From positions 62,001 through 126,000 of the forward strand of contig NZ_LECW02000004.1 of NCBI RefSeq assembly GCF_001042475.2: a stretch of DNA of 64,000 bases, read 5' to 3'. Positions 41,093 to 50,574 of the stretch are shown piece by piece. Position 1 is the first letter of the stretch. Every line of letters starts with the position of its first letter. The notes under the pieces were generated by a model. The model was not told the DNA's origin. It saw only the letters and a program-made list of their open reading frames with translations, and searched no databases. A program made the translations under genes and the position numbers. The DNA comes from Bacillus glycinifermentans (GTDB lineage: Bacteria > Bacillota > Bacilli > Bacillales > Bacillaceae).

Positions 41093-41120
41093 AGTATACA
41101 CCCTTGCACTAATCATGCAA
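41093..41120 (-). promoter_or_regulatory. gudB promoter candidate with overlapping palindrome
   Basis: On the minus strand TTGCAT (41115-41120) and TATACT (41093-41098) are 16 nt apart. A perfect inverted repeat TTGCA-N7-TGCAA (41104-41120) covers the -35 and spacer, as an operator would. Confidence 0.5.
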
Positions 41121-41189
41121 AGGACAAACAGCCCGTTTTCATAAAAAATATTCGAGAAAAATCATTTTTGTACATTCTTATTTTCGACA

Positions 41190-41215
41190 AAAAAAACTGC
41201 TGTTTAACACAGCAG
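41190..41215 (-). terminator. Terminator downstream of mecB
   Basis: CTGCTGT (41197-41203) pairs with ACAGCAG (41209-41215), followed on the minus strand by eight T. Confidence 0.85.
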
Positions 41216-41234
41216 CACATCTTTTGACATCCAA

Positions 41235-41819
41235 TTATTTAAAGTACGTCTGAATGGTCTGAACGGCGTTGTTGTCCATGATTTTCTTCCCGTACTCCTG
41301 AAGTCTGTAGATCGTTAAGGTCGTCGGATTACCGTACTCGGCCAAAATCGAGATCACGCCGTCAACGGAATGGGAATCGAAATCATCGAGGCTCAAAAAA
41401 TACCGGCCTTCATAATGATAGACCGTCCCGCCCTGGATTCCGATCCTGTCGAGATTTTTGGACAGCTCAATCAGATGTTCAAACGTTTGAAATTCATATA
41501 TAATGTCAACACTTTCGCCAAGCTTGACCTGCATTTCTATATAATCCTCATCATACTCATTATCGTCTTCATCCGCTTCCTGGTTTTTCGTGACAATGAT
41601 GACCATTCCTTGTGCTTGAAGAGAATACACTTCAACAGCAATTGGGCCATTTGCTTCAAACCCGAGCTCTGTATTCGCTTCGTTCATCATGTCTTTAAAC
41701 AGCTGCTGAACTTTAAATGAGTCTTTCCAAAGGTCTTCTTTAGTCAGCCCCCGGTCTGTCAGATCGTCAAGTGTCAGAAAGATTTTAATCTTATTATAAT
41801 TTAGACGCTCAAGCCGCAT
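41235..41819 (-). CDS. mecB: Adaptor protein MecB (YpbH)
   Basis: MecB (194 aa) is the paralogue of MecA and acts as an adaptor for the ClpC protease. The N-terminal substrate-recognition domain MRLERLNYNKIKIFLTLDDL is almost identical to B. subtilis, a central acidic linker (EADEDDNEYDEDY) follows, and the C-terminal ClpC-binding domain includes FQTFEHLIELSKNL and YHYEGRYFLSLDDF. The ATG of MRLERL was chosen for the GAGGGAACG ribosome binding site and family length. Monocistronic by its terminator. Confidence 0.95.
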   Translation of the reverse strand: MRLERLNYNKIKIFLTLDDLTDRGLTKEDLWKDSFKVQQLFKDMMNEANTELGFEANGPIAVEVYSLQAQGMVIIVTKNQEADEDDNEYDEDYIEMQVKLGESVDIIYEFQTFEHLIELSKNLDRIGIQGGTVYHYEGRYFLSLDDFDSHSVDGVISILAEYGNPTTLTIYRLQEYGKKIMDNNAVQTIQTYFK

Positions 41820-41972
41820 AACGTTCCCTCCTGCCTCTTCTTGCACACATCATTTATCTTATTATATGGAGATGATGAGTTATAGGTTCTTAATTTTGAT
41901 ACCAGTTTACACCGTGTTTCAGCGGAAGACAAGCACTATGCCGTCTTTTCGGAAAAAAAGCCGATCAGGCGC

Positions 41973-42764
41973 CTATCCGCAACCGTCTGTCTGCACTGGA
42001 GCCAGTTTGATAAGATGTGTTTCCGGCCTAGCTCCGAGCCTCAAAGGAAGCCTTGTCGTTCCATAGCCGTTGCTGATCAGATAGCGGGTCCTATGAATAG
42101 TTCCCGTCCCGCCTTCTTTATATAGTCCGAATCGGCCGATGCGAATCTGGCCTCCGTGCGTATGGCCGCTGAGTATGATGTCAATCCGGTCCTCCTCATG
42201 TATTTGATGGTGTATTCCAGGATTGTGTGACACTAAAAGAGTCGGAGCGCCGGGATGAATATTCCGCACCGCCTCCGGCAAGTCGGCAAATCCGATCCTG
42301 AGGTCATCCACGCCGCAAACATTCACGATCTGCCCGCGGTGGTTGAAAACAGCCGATTCATTGCGCAAAGCGGTCACACCGTATGTTTTGAACAGGCGAA
42401 CAAGCCTTGCCTGATTGATCTCGTAATCGTTGTTTCCCCACACAAAAAACGTTTTTCCCAAACTTGTCAGCCTTTTGATATTTTCTTCAATCCTCGCGAA
42501 CGGAACGCCCCGCTCTGCCAGATCTCCTCCAATCACGACGAGATGCACGCCGTGCTCCTTCACCTTTTGAATGATTTCCCTGCTGACCGTGCGTCTGTGG
42601 ATGTCAGAAATAAAAAAGACGTTAAGCGGATCTTTTCCGCGCAAGCGCCCGAGCGAAAAACCTGCGTGCATTACACGGTCTTCTTTGGCGATGGCTGACA
42701 TTTTCCAGATCAAAGCGGATAAGCAGACGAAAACAACGGAAATGAAACTGACGAAAAAGATCAT
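41973..42764 (-). CDS. ypbG: YpbG, membrane-anchored metallophosphoesterase
   Basis: This 263-aa protein has an N-terminal membrane segment (residues 1-20) followed by a calcineurin-like phosphoesterase domain. The metal-binding motifs appear in order: FISDIH, GGDLAERG, WGNNDYE (GNND form of GNHD), VSHNPGI and LSGHTHGGQ. This pattern suggests a two-metal hydrolase facing one side of the membrane; the substrate is unknown. It matches B. subtilis YpbG between ypbF and mecB. Confidence 0.9.
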   Translation of the reverse strand: MIFFVSFISVVFVCLSALIWKMSAIAKEDRVMHAGFSLGRLRGKDPLNVFFISDIHRRTVSREIIQKVKEHGVHLVVIGGDLAERGVPFARIEENIKRLTSLGKTFFVWGNNDYEINQARLVRLFKTYGVTALRNESAVFNHRGQIVNVCGVDDLRIGFADLPEAVRNIHPGAPTLLVSHNPGIHHQIHEEDRIDIILSGHTHGGQIRIGRFGLYKEGGTGTIHRTRYLISNGYGTTRLPLRLGARPETHLIKLAPVQTDGCG

Positions 42765-42809
42765 ATGAATACCCCATTCTTGTTTTCTTTCTTATATAAG
42801 ACGCCTGAT

Positions 42810-42844
42810 AAAAAAAGACGTTTCTCTTCACAAAAGAAAACGTC
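42810..42844 (-). terminator. Terminator downstream of ypbF
   Basis: GACGTTT (42817-42823) pairs with AAACGTC (42838-42844), with further pairing inside and a T-run on the minus strand. Confidence 0.8.
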
Positions 42845-42853
42845 AGCCCTTTT

Positions 42854-43297
42854 TTATTTGCTTTCAAAATACAAATTGATATCATAGTGCTGTTTCATCA
42901 CTTTAAAGACCGTTTCCCTCGATTTCCATTCCTCGGGCTGAGGCCATAAATCGGTGCTTTTCTGAATAATCTCACACCTCAGTTTATGAAAATCCCCTTC
43001 CGCTTTCTCTTCCTTCTTTTTAAAATAATGTGCCGTACTGTATGCGAAAGCGGCTGCCAATATCCAAAACAGGTAAATGGAATCGTTCAGCAATTCGGCA
43101 AGGATGCCGTTTCGGCCAAGCCCTTTTCCAACTGCGAACAGGCAGAACGATACGGCGCAAACCGCGGCTGCCACGAGCCACTTAAGCGATTGCTTTCGAT
43201 AGTTTTCATACTTTTCTTTTCTTTTGATTAAGCCGCGGAGCATTTGCTTTGTAGGTTCATCGGTAAAACGGTCCAGCTGATCAAGCGCGCTTCCCAC
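42854..43297 (-). CDS. ypbF: YpbF, DUF2663 membrane protein
   Basis: This 147-aa protein has two membrane segments (about residues 43-62 and 72-92) and a soluble C-terminal region (KLRCEIIQKSTDLWPQPEEW). I chose the GTG at 43297 (reading MGSALDQLDRF), which has AAGGTG 8 nt upstream and gives exactly the B. subtilis length. The frame is open 20 codons further upstream. It follows ypbE. Function unknown. Confidence 0.78.
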   Translation of the reverse strand: MGSALDQLDRFTDEPTKQMLRGLIKRKEKYENYRKQSLKWLVAAAVCAVSFCLFAVGKGLGRNGILAELLNDSIYLFWILAAAFAYSTAHYFKKKEEKAEGDFHKLRCEIIQKSTDLWPQPEEWKSRETVFKVMKQHYDINLYFESK

Positions 43298-43367
43298 ATT
43301 CCTCACACCTTGTCCGATTTGTTTGTACAATATATATGAACGGGTCGGCGCATTCATGCAGGGGGCC

Positions 43368-44123
43368 TTAATAAAAAGGAATTTTCAGCACCTGTCCCGC
43401 ATACACGTTATTGCCGGACAACTGATTATAACTGCGGATTTTTTCCTCGCCCGACCGGTCTTTATAATATTTCATGGAGATTCTGTAAAGGGTCTCCTTT
43501 TCTCCAACGGTATGCTGAATCACCTTTTTCGGTTCGGGCGCCTTTTGAACCGGCGCTTTTACGACATTTTTCTTTTCTATTGCGGTCTTCTCCCCGGCTT
43601 TTTTCTCTGCTGCAGCAGGTTTATGAACTTTTTTTTCTACTTTTGACGGCTTGTCCTCAGTTTTTTTCTCGTCTTTTGGCCGCTCTTCAGCCGCTTCTTT
43701 TTTTGGCTGGTCATCAGCTTTTCCCTCTGTTTGATCAGCCTTTTCCTCCTGAAGAGCGGCGGCTTGATCTGTTGAGTCCGCCAGTTGATCAGCCGCCTGG
43801 TCATCTAGAAAGCTTGTATCTTTCGATTTTTCATAAAATACATCGTCATATTGGTCAGGATTCGTATCGCTTTGATTCATCATGTACATGAACACCAGGA
43901 AGACGATGATTGGAATGAATAAAAATATGACTGCAAGCGAGGTAAATAAAGGATTCCTTTGTTTATTCTTTTTTTTCCCGTTTTTCTTTTTTTCACGATA
44001 AGACTGTCTGGAGGGGAGCTCTTCTTCGGGGAATTGCGGCTCTTCTTGCGCTTTTAGGGCAAGTTCAGCCTGAGCCTTTTCCCGCTCCATCTTCTTTCTC
44101 TCTATCCTCGACATCTCCGCCAT
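43368..44123 (-). CDS. ypbE: YpbE, membrane-anchored LysM protein
   Basis: This 251-aa protein has a basic cytoplasmic N-terminus (about 60 residues, rich in Lys/Arg/Glu), one membrane helix (LFTSLAVIFLFIPIIVFLVF), a long charged low-complexity outside stretch rich in Lys, Glu, Ala and Pro, and a C-terminal LysM domain (VGEKETLYRISMKYY to YAGQVLKIPFY). LysM binds peptidoglycan glycans, so it probably tethers membrane to wall. AAGGAGGAG precedes the ATG. It overlaps ypbD by 59 nt. Function unknown. Confidence 0.88.
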   Translation of the reverse strand: MAEMSRIERKKMEREKAQAELALKAQEEPQFPEEELPSRQSYREKKKNGKKKNKQRNPLFTSLAVIFLFIPIIVFLVFMYMMNQSDTNPDQYDDVFYEKSKDTSFLDDQAADQLADSTDQAAALQEEKADQTEGKADDQPKKEAAEERPKDEKKTEDKPSKVEKKVHKPAAAEKKAGEKTAIEKKNVVKAPVQKAPEPKKVIQHTVGEKETLYRISMKYYKDRSGEEKIRSYNQLSGNNVYAGQVLKIPFY

Positions 44124-44709
44124 GTAATCTCCTCCTTACGTGTTGAAAACGAATCTGAAACGCACTTGCAGCATCGATCAGGAAATGCGCCGTGACAGGG
44201 ACGAATAAATTATCCGTCTTTAAAAAGCTGATCCCGAGCAAAAAGCTGATCAGAACAACCATGACAAAGAGCAGCCATTTTCGCAAATAACGAAAATGCA
44301 AAAGCGCAAAAATGATGCTTGCCGCCCAAATGCCGAGATGAGTCTGGACGATCCCTCTGAACAATATTTCTTCAGTGAACGCGATGAAAAGGGTGAGCAC
44401 GACAATATGAAAGTATGAACGGCTTCGAAAAAGCTTTTGATTTATCCCTTCATCGTCATACATATGCTCGGGAACCCATTTCATCACTGCAAGGTCAACG
44501 GCAATGACGAAAACAGCAAGCGGCACGCCGAAAGTGAGAATTCTGATGTCGCGTACGTTCCACAGCGAGAAAAAATCATTGATATCATCGAACAAAAAGA
44601 CGCCCGTCAAGACCGCCGTACAAAGCATCAGAAGCTGGGAAAAATAAAGCTGTCTCAACATTTCCCTGTCTGACAGCCGGCTGATGATTTCTGTCTGCTT
44701 TTTCAGCAT
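44065..44709 (-). CDS. ypbD: YpbD, CPBP-family (CAAX-like) membrane protease
   Basis: This 214-aa polytopic protein carries the CPBP/Abi motifs [16 protein letters not shown] and FALLHFRYL plus a third histidine in [11 protein letters not shown], which form the glutamate/histidine active site of intramembrane proteases. The ATG at 44709 overlaps the recS stop by seven bases. The C-terminus runs through the ypbE ribosome binding site and adds a charged tail ([17 protein letters not shown]), making it longer than my recollection of B. subtilis YpbD (about 189 aa). Confidence 0.85.
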   Translation of the reverse strand: MLKKQTEIISRLSDREMLRQLYFSQLLMLCTAVLTGVFLFDDINDFFSLWNVRDIRILTFGVPLAVFVIAVDLAVMKWVPEHMYDDEGINQKLFRSRSYFHIVVLTLFIAFTEEILFRGIVQTHLGIWAASIIFALLHFRYLRKWLLFVMVVLISFLLGISFLKTDNLFVPVTAHFLIDAASAFQIRFQHVRRRLHGGDVEDREKEDGAGKGSG

Positions 44710-46199
44710 ATCCGATCACGGCTGGCAGCAAATATCGTATCCAATTCCTCTTCCCATGCTGTTAGTTGGTTCATAAATGGATGATCTCCTTTAGTTTCAT
44801 AATCTTCAAGATTTAATCCGCAGTGCGTGCAGCATGCCGTGTTACCGCTTTTTCCGGCGCTTAAGGTTTCATTAAAATAAGAAAGCAGCCCTTCCCGAAA
44901 GCACCCTTTGCTTTCTGTGATCTGTGCGAAGCCTGCCATTTTGTTTAGTTTTTGCTGTCTTCTAAAGTCCATTTCCTGATAAATAAGCTCTCTCGCCTTA
45001 TTCCCCAAATGGCGAAATTTGAAAAACAAATGGGAGAAATGCCGGGCCTGTGTTTCCGTTAAGCCGGATTGCTCAAGGCTTTCCCTTGCGCCGCGTTCGT
45101 CCCGGACATCGGCAAGTTTTTCGTATAAAAAGTCGATTGTCTGTCTGGTGAGAGCTTCTGTCTGAATGAGCTGTTCCTGGATTCCCCTATCTCCCGGAGC
45201 CTTCAGCAGGATGCTGACGCTCTGTTTCCCATCCCGGCCCGCGCGCCCGATTTCCTGCATGTATGCTTCGATCGTTTGCGGAAGGTTGACATGGATCACA
45301 TATCTGACATCAGGCTTATCAACTCCCATGCCAAACGCGTTTGTGCAGCAGACGATGTCAAGCTGATTGCGGATAAACTGCTGCTGAATCAGCATTCTGT
45401 CGCCAGCGTCCATTCCGCCGTGGTAAAACTCCGTTCTCATCCTCGTCTCTTCGGCGATCTTTCCGGCCAGTTCTTCGGCCCATTTTCTTGTCGGACAATA
45501 GACGAGGCCGGGGCCTTGAAGCTTGCGGACAAGTTCAATCAGCCTTTCGTTTTTTCCGGCGGTATCCTGGACCTCCTCGAGATGAAGAGCGATGTTCGGC
45601 CGATCGACCGAATGAATGAGATAGCGGACTTCGTTCAGCCCGAGCATGCGCGAGATGTCCTTTAACGTCTCTTCCGTCGCCGTCGCTGTAAGCGCCAGTG
45701 TGACGGGGCTGCCAAGCTTTTTTTTGATGTCTCCGAGCTTCGAATAATCAGGCCTGAAATCATGCCCCCACTGCGAGATACAGTGGGCTTCGTCGACGAC
45801 GAAAAGGCTGATTTTCATCGTTTGCAGCCGCCTTACCATCTGCTCAGACTGGAGAGCTTCCGGCGATATATAAAGAAATTTAAGCCTGTGAAGCTGTTTT
45901 AAAATGTATTCTTTTTCCTGATGGGTTAAGGCGCTGTTATAGGCAGCCGCCCTTTTCTCTCCCCGCATTTTCAATTGCTGCACCTGATCTTCCATTAAAG
46001 AAAGGAGGGGGGAAACGATCAACACCGTTCCGTCCGTCAATAGCCCGGGAAGCTGGTAGCACAGCGATTTTCCTCCCCCGGTCGGAAGCATCGCAACCGT
46101 ATCCTGCCCTTCAAGCACGCTTTTCACGATTTCTTCCTGTCCTTTTTTAAAAGAGGTGTAGCCGAAATGGCGGCGGAGAGCCTCATGAAGCTTATCCAT
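44703..46199 (-). CDS. recS: ATP-dependent DNA helicase RecS (short RecQ family)
   Basis: RecS (498 aa) is a RecQ-family 3'-5' helicase. Walker A is [16 protein letters not shown], motif [19 protein letters not shown], motif [11 protein letters not shown], and motifs V/VI are [16 protein letters not shown] and [16 protein letters not shown] zinc-binding cysteine pair appears near the C-terminus (ACCTHCG). It lacks the HRDC domain found in the longer Bacillus RecQ. It is coupled to ypbB (8-nt overlap) and ypbD (7-nt overlap). Confidence 0.95.
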   Translation of the reverse strand: MDKLHEALRRHFGYTSFKKGQEEIVKSVLEGQDTVAMLPTGGGKSLCYQLPGLLTDGTVLIVSPLLSLMEDQVQQLKMRGEKRAAAYNSALTHQEKEYILKQLHRLKFLYISPEALQSEQMVRRLQTMKISLFVVDEAHCISQWGHDFRPDYSKLGDIKKKLGSPVTLALTATATEETLKDISRMLGLNEVRYLIHSVDRPNIALHLEEVQDTAGKNERLIELVRKLQGPGLVYCPTRKWAEELAGKIAEETRMRTEFYHGGMDAGDRMLIQQQFIRNQLDIVCCTNAFGMGVDKPDVRYVIHVNLPQTIEAYMQEIGRAGRDGKQSVSILLKAPGDRGIQEQLIQTEALTRQTIDFLYEKLADVRDERGARESLEQSGLTETQARHFSHLFFKFRHLGNKARELIYQEMDFRRQQKLNKMAGFAQITESKGCFREGLLSYFNETLSAGKSGNTACCTHCGLNLEDYETKGDHPFMNQLTAWEEELDTIFAASRDRIC

Positions 46200-47250
46200 G
46201 CCGCGTCACCGTTTTCGACAGGGCGAGACGGATTTTAAAATAGCTGTATCTGCCCCCGAGCCCTTCTTTAATTTGCCTGATTTTATTCGTTTGATTGCGT
46301 TTTGCATAATCTGCAATGATTCTTTGTTCCTCTTCCGGCACGTATGTTTCAATTGAAAAAGCCGGATCGTGAATCGCGATTTCGACGATGTGATCCTCGA
46401 TCGTTGCCGTTTTTAATTTTCGGATTTCCGCGATCCGCTCAATCGATTTTCCTTCTTTGATGAGAAACAGCGTTTTCCTTGTCGACTGCGTGAGCCCGTC
46501 TTTAAATGGTATGTCTTTGATCAGCGTTTCAAAAAGCGGGCTTTCACCCTTTTGAACGGATTGAATAAAATAGTGCAGAACATCCCAAAACAGAGTATAT
46601 ATGTACCATTCATCCTCACGCATCTTTTCCGCAAGCTGTTTACACGTAAAGCCGATCTTGGCAGCCGATGTCAGGGAATGTACAAAGACGGCGGCCTGCC
46701 GGTCGTCATCTAACGCTGACAGCTTTTCCTTCAATTCCGTATGAAAATGCGCTGCCAACTCATCGGCATTCCGGTTTCTTAAGTACCGCCTGACCCAATT
46801 TTGAATCTGGTAATCTTTTGTGATCGGCAAATAAAACCGCTCCCGATACCGTCTGTTTGACAGCACTTGAATCAAAAGGGACATCCTTTGCCACATGATA
46901 TTTGCAGCCGCCTGATAATAGGCGCCGTGAAAATGCCGGGGCCAGGGATGGATGCGGAAGCAGCGTTCCAGTTCCTTTTCTCCTCTTTCAGTGACGGCAA
47001 AAGCGCCCGTCTCGTGTTTTTCGGTAATGAAAGATTCCCGCAGCAATTTTTGAAAACTGCCATTCAACCGATCTCGGGAAAGGGACGAACAAAAGCCGAA
47101 ATACTTTGAGACGGCAAATAAACCGGCGTCCTGAATCGTCTGTGATGACCTTTTCCCTTTTAATAAATGATATACGGCGCTCGGCGACCGTTCTCCCCGC
47201 ATTGATGTGAGAATGTCCAGCACAACGGCGTCAAAAAAATGAACCGACAT
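46192..47250 (-). CDS. ypbB: YpbB, helix-turn-helix domain protein
   Basis: This 352-aa protein is always found next to recS in Bacillus. A C-terminal helix-turn-helix-like segment ([30 protein letters not shown]) resembles the HTH_40 domain found in the C-terminal region of RecQ helicases. YpbB and RecS may therefore together resemble one longer RecQ-like protein. No other motif is seen. Length equals that of B. subtilis YpbB. Divergent from fer. Confidence 0.85.
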   Translation of the reverse strand: MSVHFFDAVVLDILTSMRGERSPSAVYHLLKGKRSSQTIQDAGLFAVSKYFGFCSSLSRDRLNGSFQKLLRESFITEKHETGAFAVTERGEKELERCFRIHPWPRHFHGAYYQAAANIMWQRMSLLIQVLSNRRYRERFYLPITKDYQIQNWVRRYLRNRNADELAAHFHTELKEKLSALDDDRQAAVFVHSLTSAAKIGFTCKQLAEKMREDEWYIYTLFWDVLHYFIQSVQKGESPLFETLIKDIPFKDGLTQSTRKTLFLIKEGKSIERIAEIRKLKTATIEDHIVEIAIHDPAFSIETYVPEEEQRIIADYAKRNQTNKIRQIKEGLGGRYSYFKIRLALSKTVTRHG

Positions 47251-47401
47251 AGCATCACCTACATTCTTTTAGGACAACATTCGATATTTTTCTTCTTATT
47301 ATTTTAACAGATTTTGCAGAGAAATCGACGTTTAAAGTCATCTAAAAGGGGCATGTTAGCAGTAGAACCCTTGTGTGATAAGCATTCTCAATATTTTTAA
47401 G

Positions 47402-47430
47402 TTGAAATGTAGGATTAACACCATTACAAT
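47402..47430 (+). promoter_or_regulatory. fer promoter
   Basis: TTGAAA (47402-47407) and TACAAT (47425-47430) are 17 nt apart, about 88 nt upstream of the fer start. Confidence 0.7.
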
Positions 47431-47445
47431 AAGGAATGGGAATAG

Positions 47446-47766
<321 letters not shown>

Positions 47767-47774
47767 AAAAAGCA

Positions 47775-47841
47775 ATATCCGGCGAGAGTGTCTCCGGCCG
47801 GATATGTTCATGAAAAAGCCCGGCGAATGCCGGGCTTTTGT
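47775..47841. terminator. Double hairpin terminator between fer and ribU
   Basis: A first stem ATATCCGGC/GCCGGATAT (47775-47805) follows fer. A second, AAAAGCCCGGC/GCCGGGCTTTT (47814-47839), has T-runs on both sides and can serve both convergent genes. Confidence 0.88.
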
Positions 47842-47849
47842 TGTATTAA

Positions 47850-48434
47850 TTAATGCTGTCTTGCCACCTGTACATTTTCTTTCAGCCAAGGTCTCAGCTG
47901 AAGGAAAATCGGTGTGGACACCAATGTCACGACAAGGCCTTTAATGAGATTAAACGGCAGAATGCCTGCTATAATCGTCGTTTTCAGTGCGCCCCCTGAT
48001 AATGCTGGAGCATGTAAGAACCAAGTGTATGCAGGGATAAACAGAACATAATTCAAGATGCTCATCAGGGCGGCCATTAAAATCGTACCCAGAACAAGAG
48101 CAGCTGCAAACCCTTTGGCAGAGTTCGTTTTTTTCAGCATAAAAGCGGCCGGCAGTATAAACAGCGTTCCGGCGACAAAGTTCGCTGTCTGATCGATCGG
48201 TACGCCTGATGCGCTTCCCGCAATGAAGTAGTTCAGCACGTTTTTAATCGCCTCAACGGCAATTCCGGCGCCAGGGCCGTATAATATGACAGCAAGCAAT
48301 GCCGGGATATCGCTGAAATCGATTTTTAAATACGGATACGCCCCCAAAATCGGAAAGCTCAGCATCATTAATACGAATGCAATACTGCTCAGCATACTGA
48401 TGGACACTAGACGTCTTACTCTGTTGTGCTTCAT
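47850..48434 (-). CDS. ribU: Riboflavin ECF transporter substrate-binding subunit RibU
   Basis: RibU (194 aa, also fmnP or ypaA) is the membrane S-component that binds riboflavin and works with the shared ECF energy module. About six membrane helices are visible; SFPILGAYPYLKIDFSDIPALL and YGPGAGIAVEAIKNVLNYF are conserved S-component segments. An FMN riboswitch and terminator precede it, so import falls when flavin is plentiful. It matches B. subtilis RibU (190 aa) in place and sequence. Confidence 0.96.
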   Translation of the reverse strand: MKHNRVRRLVSISMLSSIAFVLMMLSFPILGAYPYLKIDFSDIPALLAVILYGPGAGIAVEAIKNVLNYFIAGSASGVPIDQTANFVAGTLFILPAAFMLKKTNSAKGFAAALVLGTILMAALMSILNYVLFIPAYTWFLHAPALSGGALKTTIIAGILPFNLIKGLVVTLVSTPIFLQLRPWLKENVQVARQH

Positions 48435-48501
48435 TTGTCTCTTTCTCCTTTTCGATCACATCTCACGAAAAGAGGAATGGTTCTAGCCCCCGTCCGCAAA
48501 C

Positions 48502-48529
48502 AAAAAACCCGCTTTTTGCAAAAGCGGGG
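48502..48529 (-). terminator. Expression-platform terminator of the FMN riboswitch
   Basis: CCCGCTTT (48508-48515) pairs with AAAGCGGG (48521-48528), followed on the minus strand by TTTTTTGTTTG, between the aptamer and ribU. Confidence 0.88.
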
Positions 48530-48590
48530 CCGTTTACAGACAGGTCAAATAAACGTTTCGAAATGTGTATTTCAAAACGCAGGAACCTCC

Positions 48591-48716
48591 ATCTTCTCCC
48601 ATCCAGACTATACTGTCGGCTTCGGAATCTCACCGAATCCTGCCTCAATAAGGCTCGCGGGCTTAGAGCAAACAACTCATCACCGCCGGTAGGGAATTTC
48701 ACCCTGCCCCGAAGAT
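48591..48716 (-). promoter_or_regulatory. FMN riboswitch (RFN element)
   Basis: The minus strand shows the conserved RFN core: CTTCGGGGCAGGGTGAAATT, then ACCGGCGGT, AGCCCGCGAGCC, GGATTCGGTGAGATTCCG and AGTCTGGATGGGAGAAG. FMN binding should favour the downstream terminator and switch off ribU. Confidence 0.97.
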
Positions 48717-48745
48717 TGATCATATAAAATTTTATTTTCGATATT

Positions 48746-48774
48746 ATTATAGTGTAGTTGTGAAAAAATGTACA
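48746..48774 (-). promoter_or_regulatory. ribU promoter
   Basis: TGTACA (48769-48774) and a perfect TATAAT (48746-48751), 17 nt apart, lie about 30 nt upstream of the FMN aptamer. Confidence 0.7.
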
Positions 48775-48887
48775 GATGAAAGCTCAAGTCTCTTTCATCA
48801 GCAGCGTGCATTACCAGCACACCGTCTAAAATCCGCACATTCACACTTTTTTCATTTTTAATTTTCGTCTTTTACGCTTGAAACTCA

Positions 48888-48916
48888 TTGACACCATTCT
48901 CGTAATATGGTAAATT
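48888..48916 (+). promoter_or_regulatory. serA promoter
   Basis: TTGACA (48888-48893) and TAAATT (48911-48916) are separated by 17 nt, about 40 nt before the serA start. The rest of the ribU-serA gap holds the ribU leader. Confidence 0.7.
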
Positions 48917-48955
48917 ATCAGATATTTATGACGTTTATTTAGGAGGAAATCTTAC

Positions 48956-50533
48956 ATGTTTCGAGTATTGGTCTCAGATAAAATGTCAAGCGATGGACTT
49001 GCACCATTAATGGAAGCAGATTTTATTGAAATTGTTCAAAAAAATGTCGCGGAAGCGGAAGACGAGCTGCATACTTTTGATGCTCTTCTGGTAAGAAGCG
49101 CAACAAAGGTAACGGAAGAGCTGTTTAAAAAGATGACCTCATTGAAAATCGTCGCGAGAGCGGGAGTAGGCGTTGACAACATTGACATTGACGAAGCGAC
49201 GAAGCACGGCGTAATTGTGGTGAACGCGCCAAACGGAAACACCATCTCAACGGCGGAACATACATTTGCAATGTTCTCTGCACTAATGAGGCATATTCCG
49301 CAGGCGAACATCTCCGTCAAATCGCGCGAATGGAACCGTTCAGCTTTTGTCGGGTCAGAGCTTTACGGAAAAACGCTCGGCATCGTCGGAATGGGACGGA
49401 TCGGAAGCGAAATTGCGAGCCGCGCCAAAGCGTTCGGAATGACGGTCCGCGTATATGATCCGTTTCTGACCCAGGAAAGAGCGGACAAACTCGGAGTCAA
49501 TGCCAACAGCTTTGAAGAGGTGCTCGCCTGCGCGGATATCATCACAGTTCACACACCGCTGACGAAAGAAACAAAAGGCCTCTTAAACAAGGAAACGATC
49601 GCAAAAACGAAAAAAGGCGTCCGTCTCGTCAACTGCGCAAGAGGCGGGATCATCGATGAAGCGGCCCTTCTTGAAGCGCTTGAAAGCGGCCATGTCAGAG
49701 GGGCGGCGCTTGACGTTTTTGAAGTCGAGCCTCCTGTGGATTCCAAATTGATCGATCACCCGAACGTGATTGCCACTCCGCATCTGGGAGCTTCGACAAA
49801 AGAAGCCCAGCTGAATGTAGCGGCGCAAGTATCGGAAGAAGTTCTGCAGTATGCGCAAGGAAACCCTGTAATGTCAGCGATCAACCTTCCGGCCATGACA
49901 AAGGACTCTTTCCAAAAGATCCAGCCGTACCATCAATTTGCCAATACGATCGGAAACCTTGTATCCCAATGCATGAATGAGCCTGTGAAAGATGTGGCCA
50001 TCCATTATGAAGGATCCATTGCAAAGCTAGAAACATCATTTATTACAAAAAGCCTTTTGGCCGGATTCCTGAAACCGCGCGTTGCTGCAACGGTCAATGA
50101 GGTCAACGCCGGAACCGTCGCGAAAGAGCGCGGGATCAGCTTCAGCGAAAAGATTTCTTCCAATGAATCCGGTTATGAAAATTGCATTTCAGTGAAAGTA
50201 ACAGGCGATCGTTCGACGTTTGCTTTAACTGCAACGTACATTCCGCACTTTGGCGGACGCATCGTCGCTTTAAACGGATTTGATATCGATTTCTATCCAA
50301 ACGGTCACCTTGTCTACATTCATCATCAGGATAAGCCGGGGATGATCGGTCATGTCGGCCGGATTCTCGGCGATCATAACATCAATATTGCGACAATGCA
50401 GGTGGGACGGAAAGAAAAAGGCGGCGAAGCGATCATGATGCTTTCATTCGACCGCCATCTTGAAGACGATATTTTAAACGAACTGAAAAACATCGACGAT
50501 ATCGTATCGGTTAAGGTCATCGACCTGCCGTAG
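48956..50533 (+). CDS. serA: D-3-phosphoglycerate dehydrogenase
   Basis: SerA (525 aa) oxidises 3-phosphoglycerate in the first step of serine synthesis. The NAD-binding site is GKTLGIVGMGRIGSEIA. Catalytic segments are VNCARGGIIDEAALLEAL (Arg), AALDVFEVEPP (Glu region) and TPHLGASTKEAQ (His). An intervening ASB domain is followed by a C-terminal ACT domain (IHHQDKPGMIGHVGRILGDH), where serine may act as inhibitor. TAGGAGGAAA precedes the ATG. One of the three plus-strand genes. Confidence 0.97.
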   Translation: MFRVLVSDKMSSDGLAPLMEADFIEIVQKNVAEAEDELHTFDALLVRSATKVTEELFKKMTSLKIVARAGVGVDNIDIDEATKHGVIVVNAPNGNTISTAEHTFAMFSALMRHIPQANISVKSREWNRSAFVGSELYGKTLGIVGMGRIGSEIASRAKAFGMTVRVYDPFLTQERADKLGVNANSFEEVLACADIITVHTPLTKETKGLLNKETIAKTKKGVRLVNCARGGIIDEAALLEALESGHVRGAALDVFEVEPPVDSKLIDHPNVIATPHLGASTKEAQLNVAAQVSEEVLQYAQGNPVMSAINLPAMTKDSFQKIQPYHQFANTIGNLVSQCMNEPVKDVAIHYEGSIAKLETSFITKSLLAGFLKPRVAATVNEVNAGTVAKERGISFSEKISSNESGYENCISVKVTGDRSTFALTATYIPHFGGRIVALNGFDIDFYPNGHLVYIHHQDKPGMIGHVGRILGDHNINIATMQVGRKEKGGEAIMMLSFDRHLEDDILNELKNIDDIVSVKVIDLP

Positions 50534-50541
50534 CAGCCGGC

Positions 50542-50574
50542 GGAGCCCTGAAGCAATCAGGGTTCCGTTTTTTT
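50542..50574 (+). terminator. Terminator downstream of serA
   Basis: GGAGCCCTG (50542-50550) pairs with CAGGGTTCC (50558-50566), followed by a run of seven T. Confidence 0.88.

Noticed and set aside
42622-42885. 87-codon minus-strand frame between ypbG and ypbF
   Set aside because: It covers the ypbF terminator and the start of ypbG in another frame; composition does not look like a protein.
44065-44709. Frameshift at the end of ypbD
   Set aside because: The frame is continuous and ends in a normal stop; a lost stop codon explains the longer tail without a frameshift.
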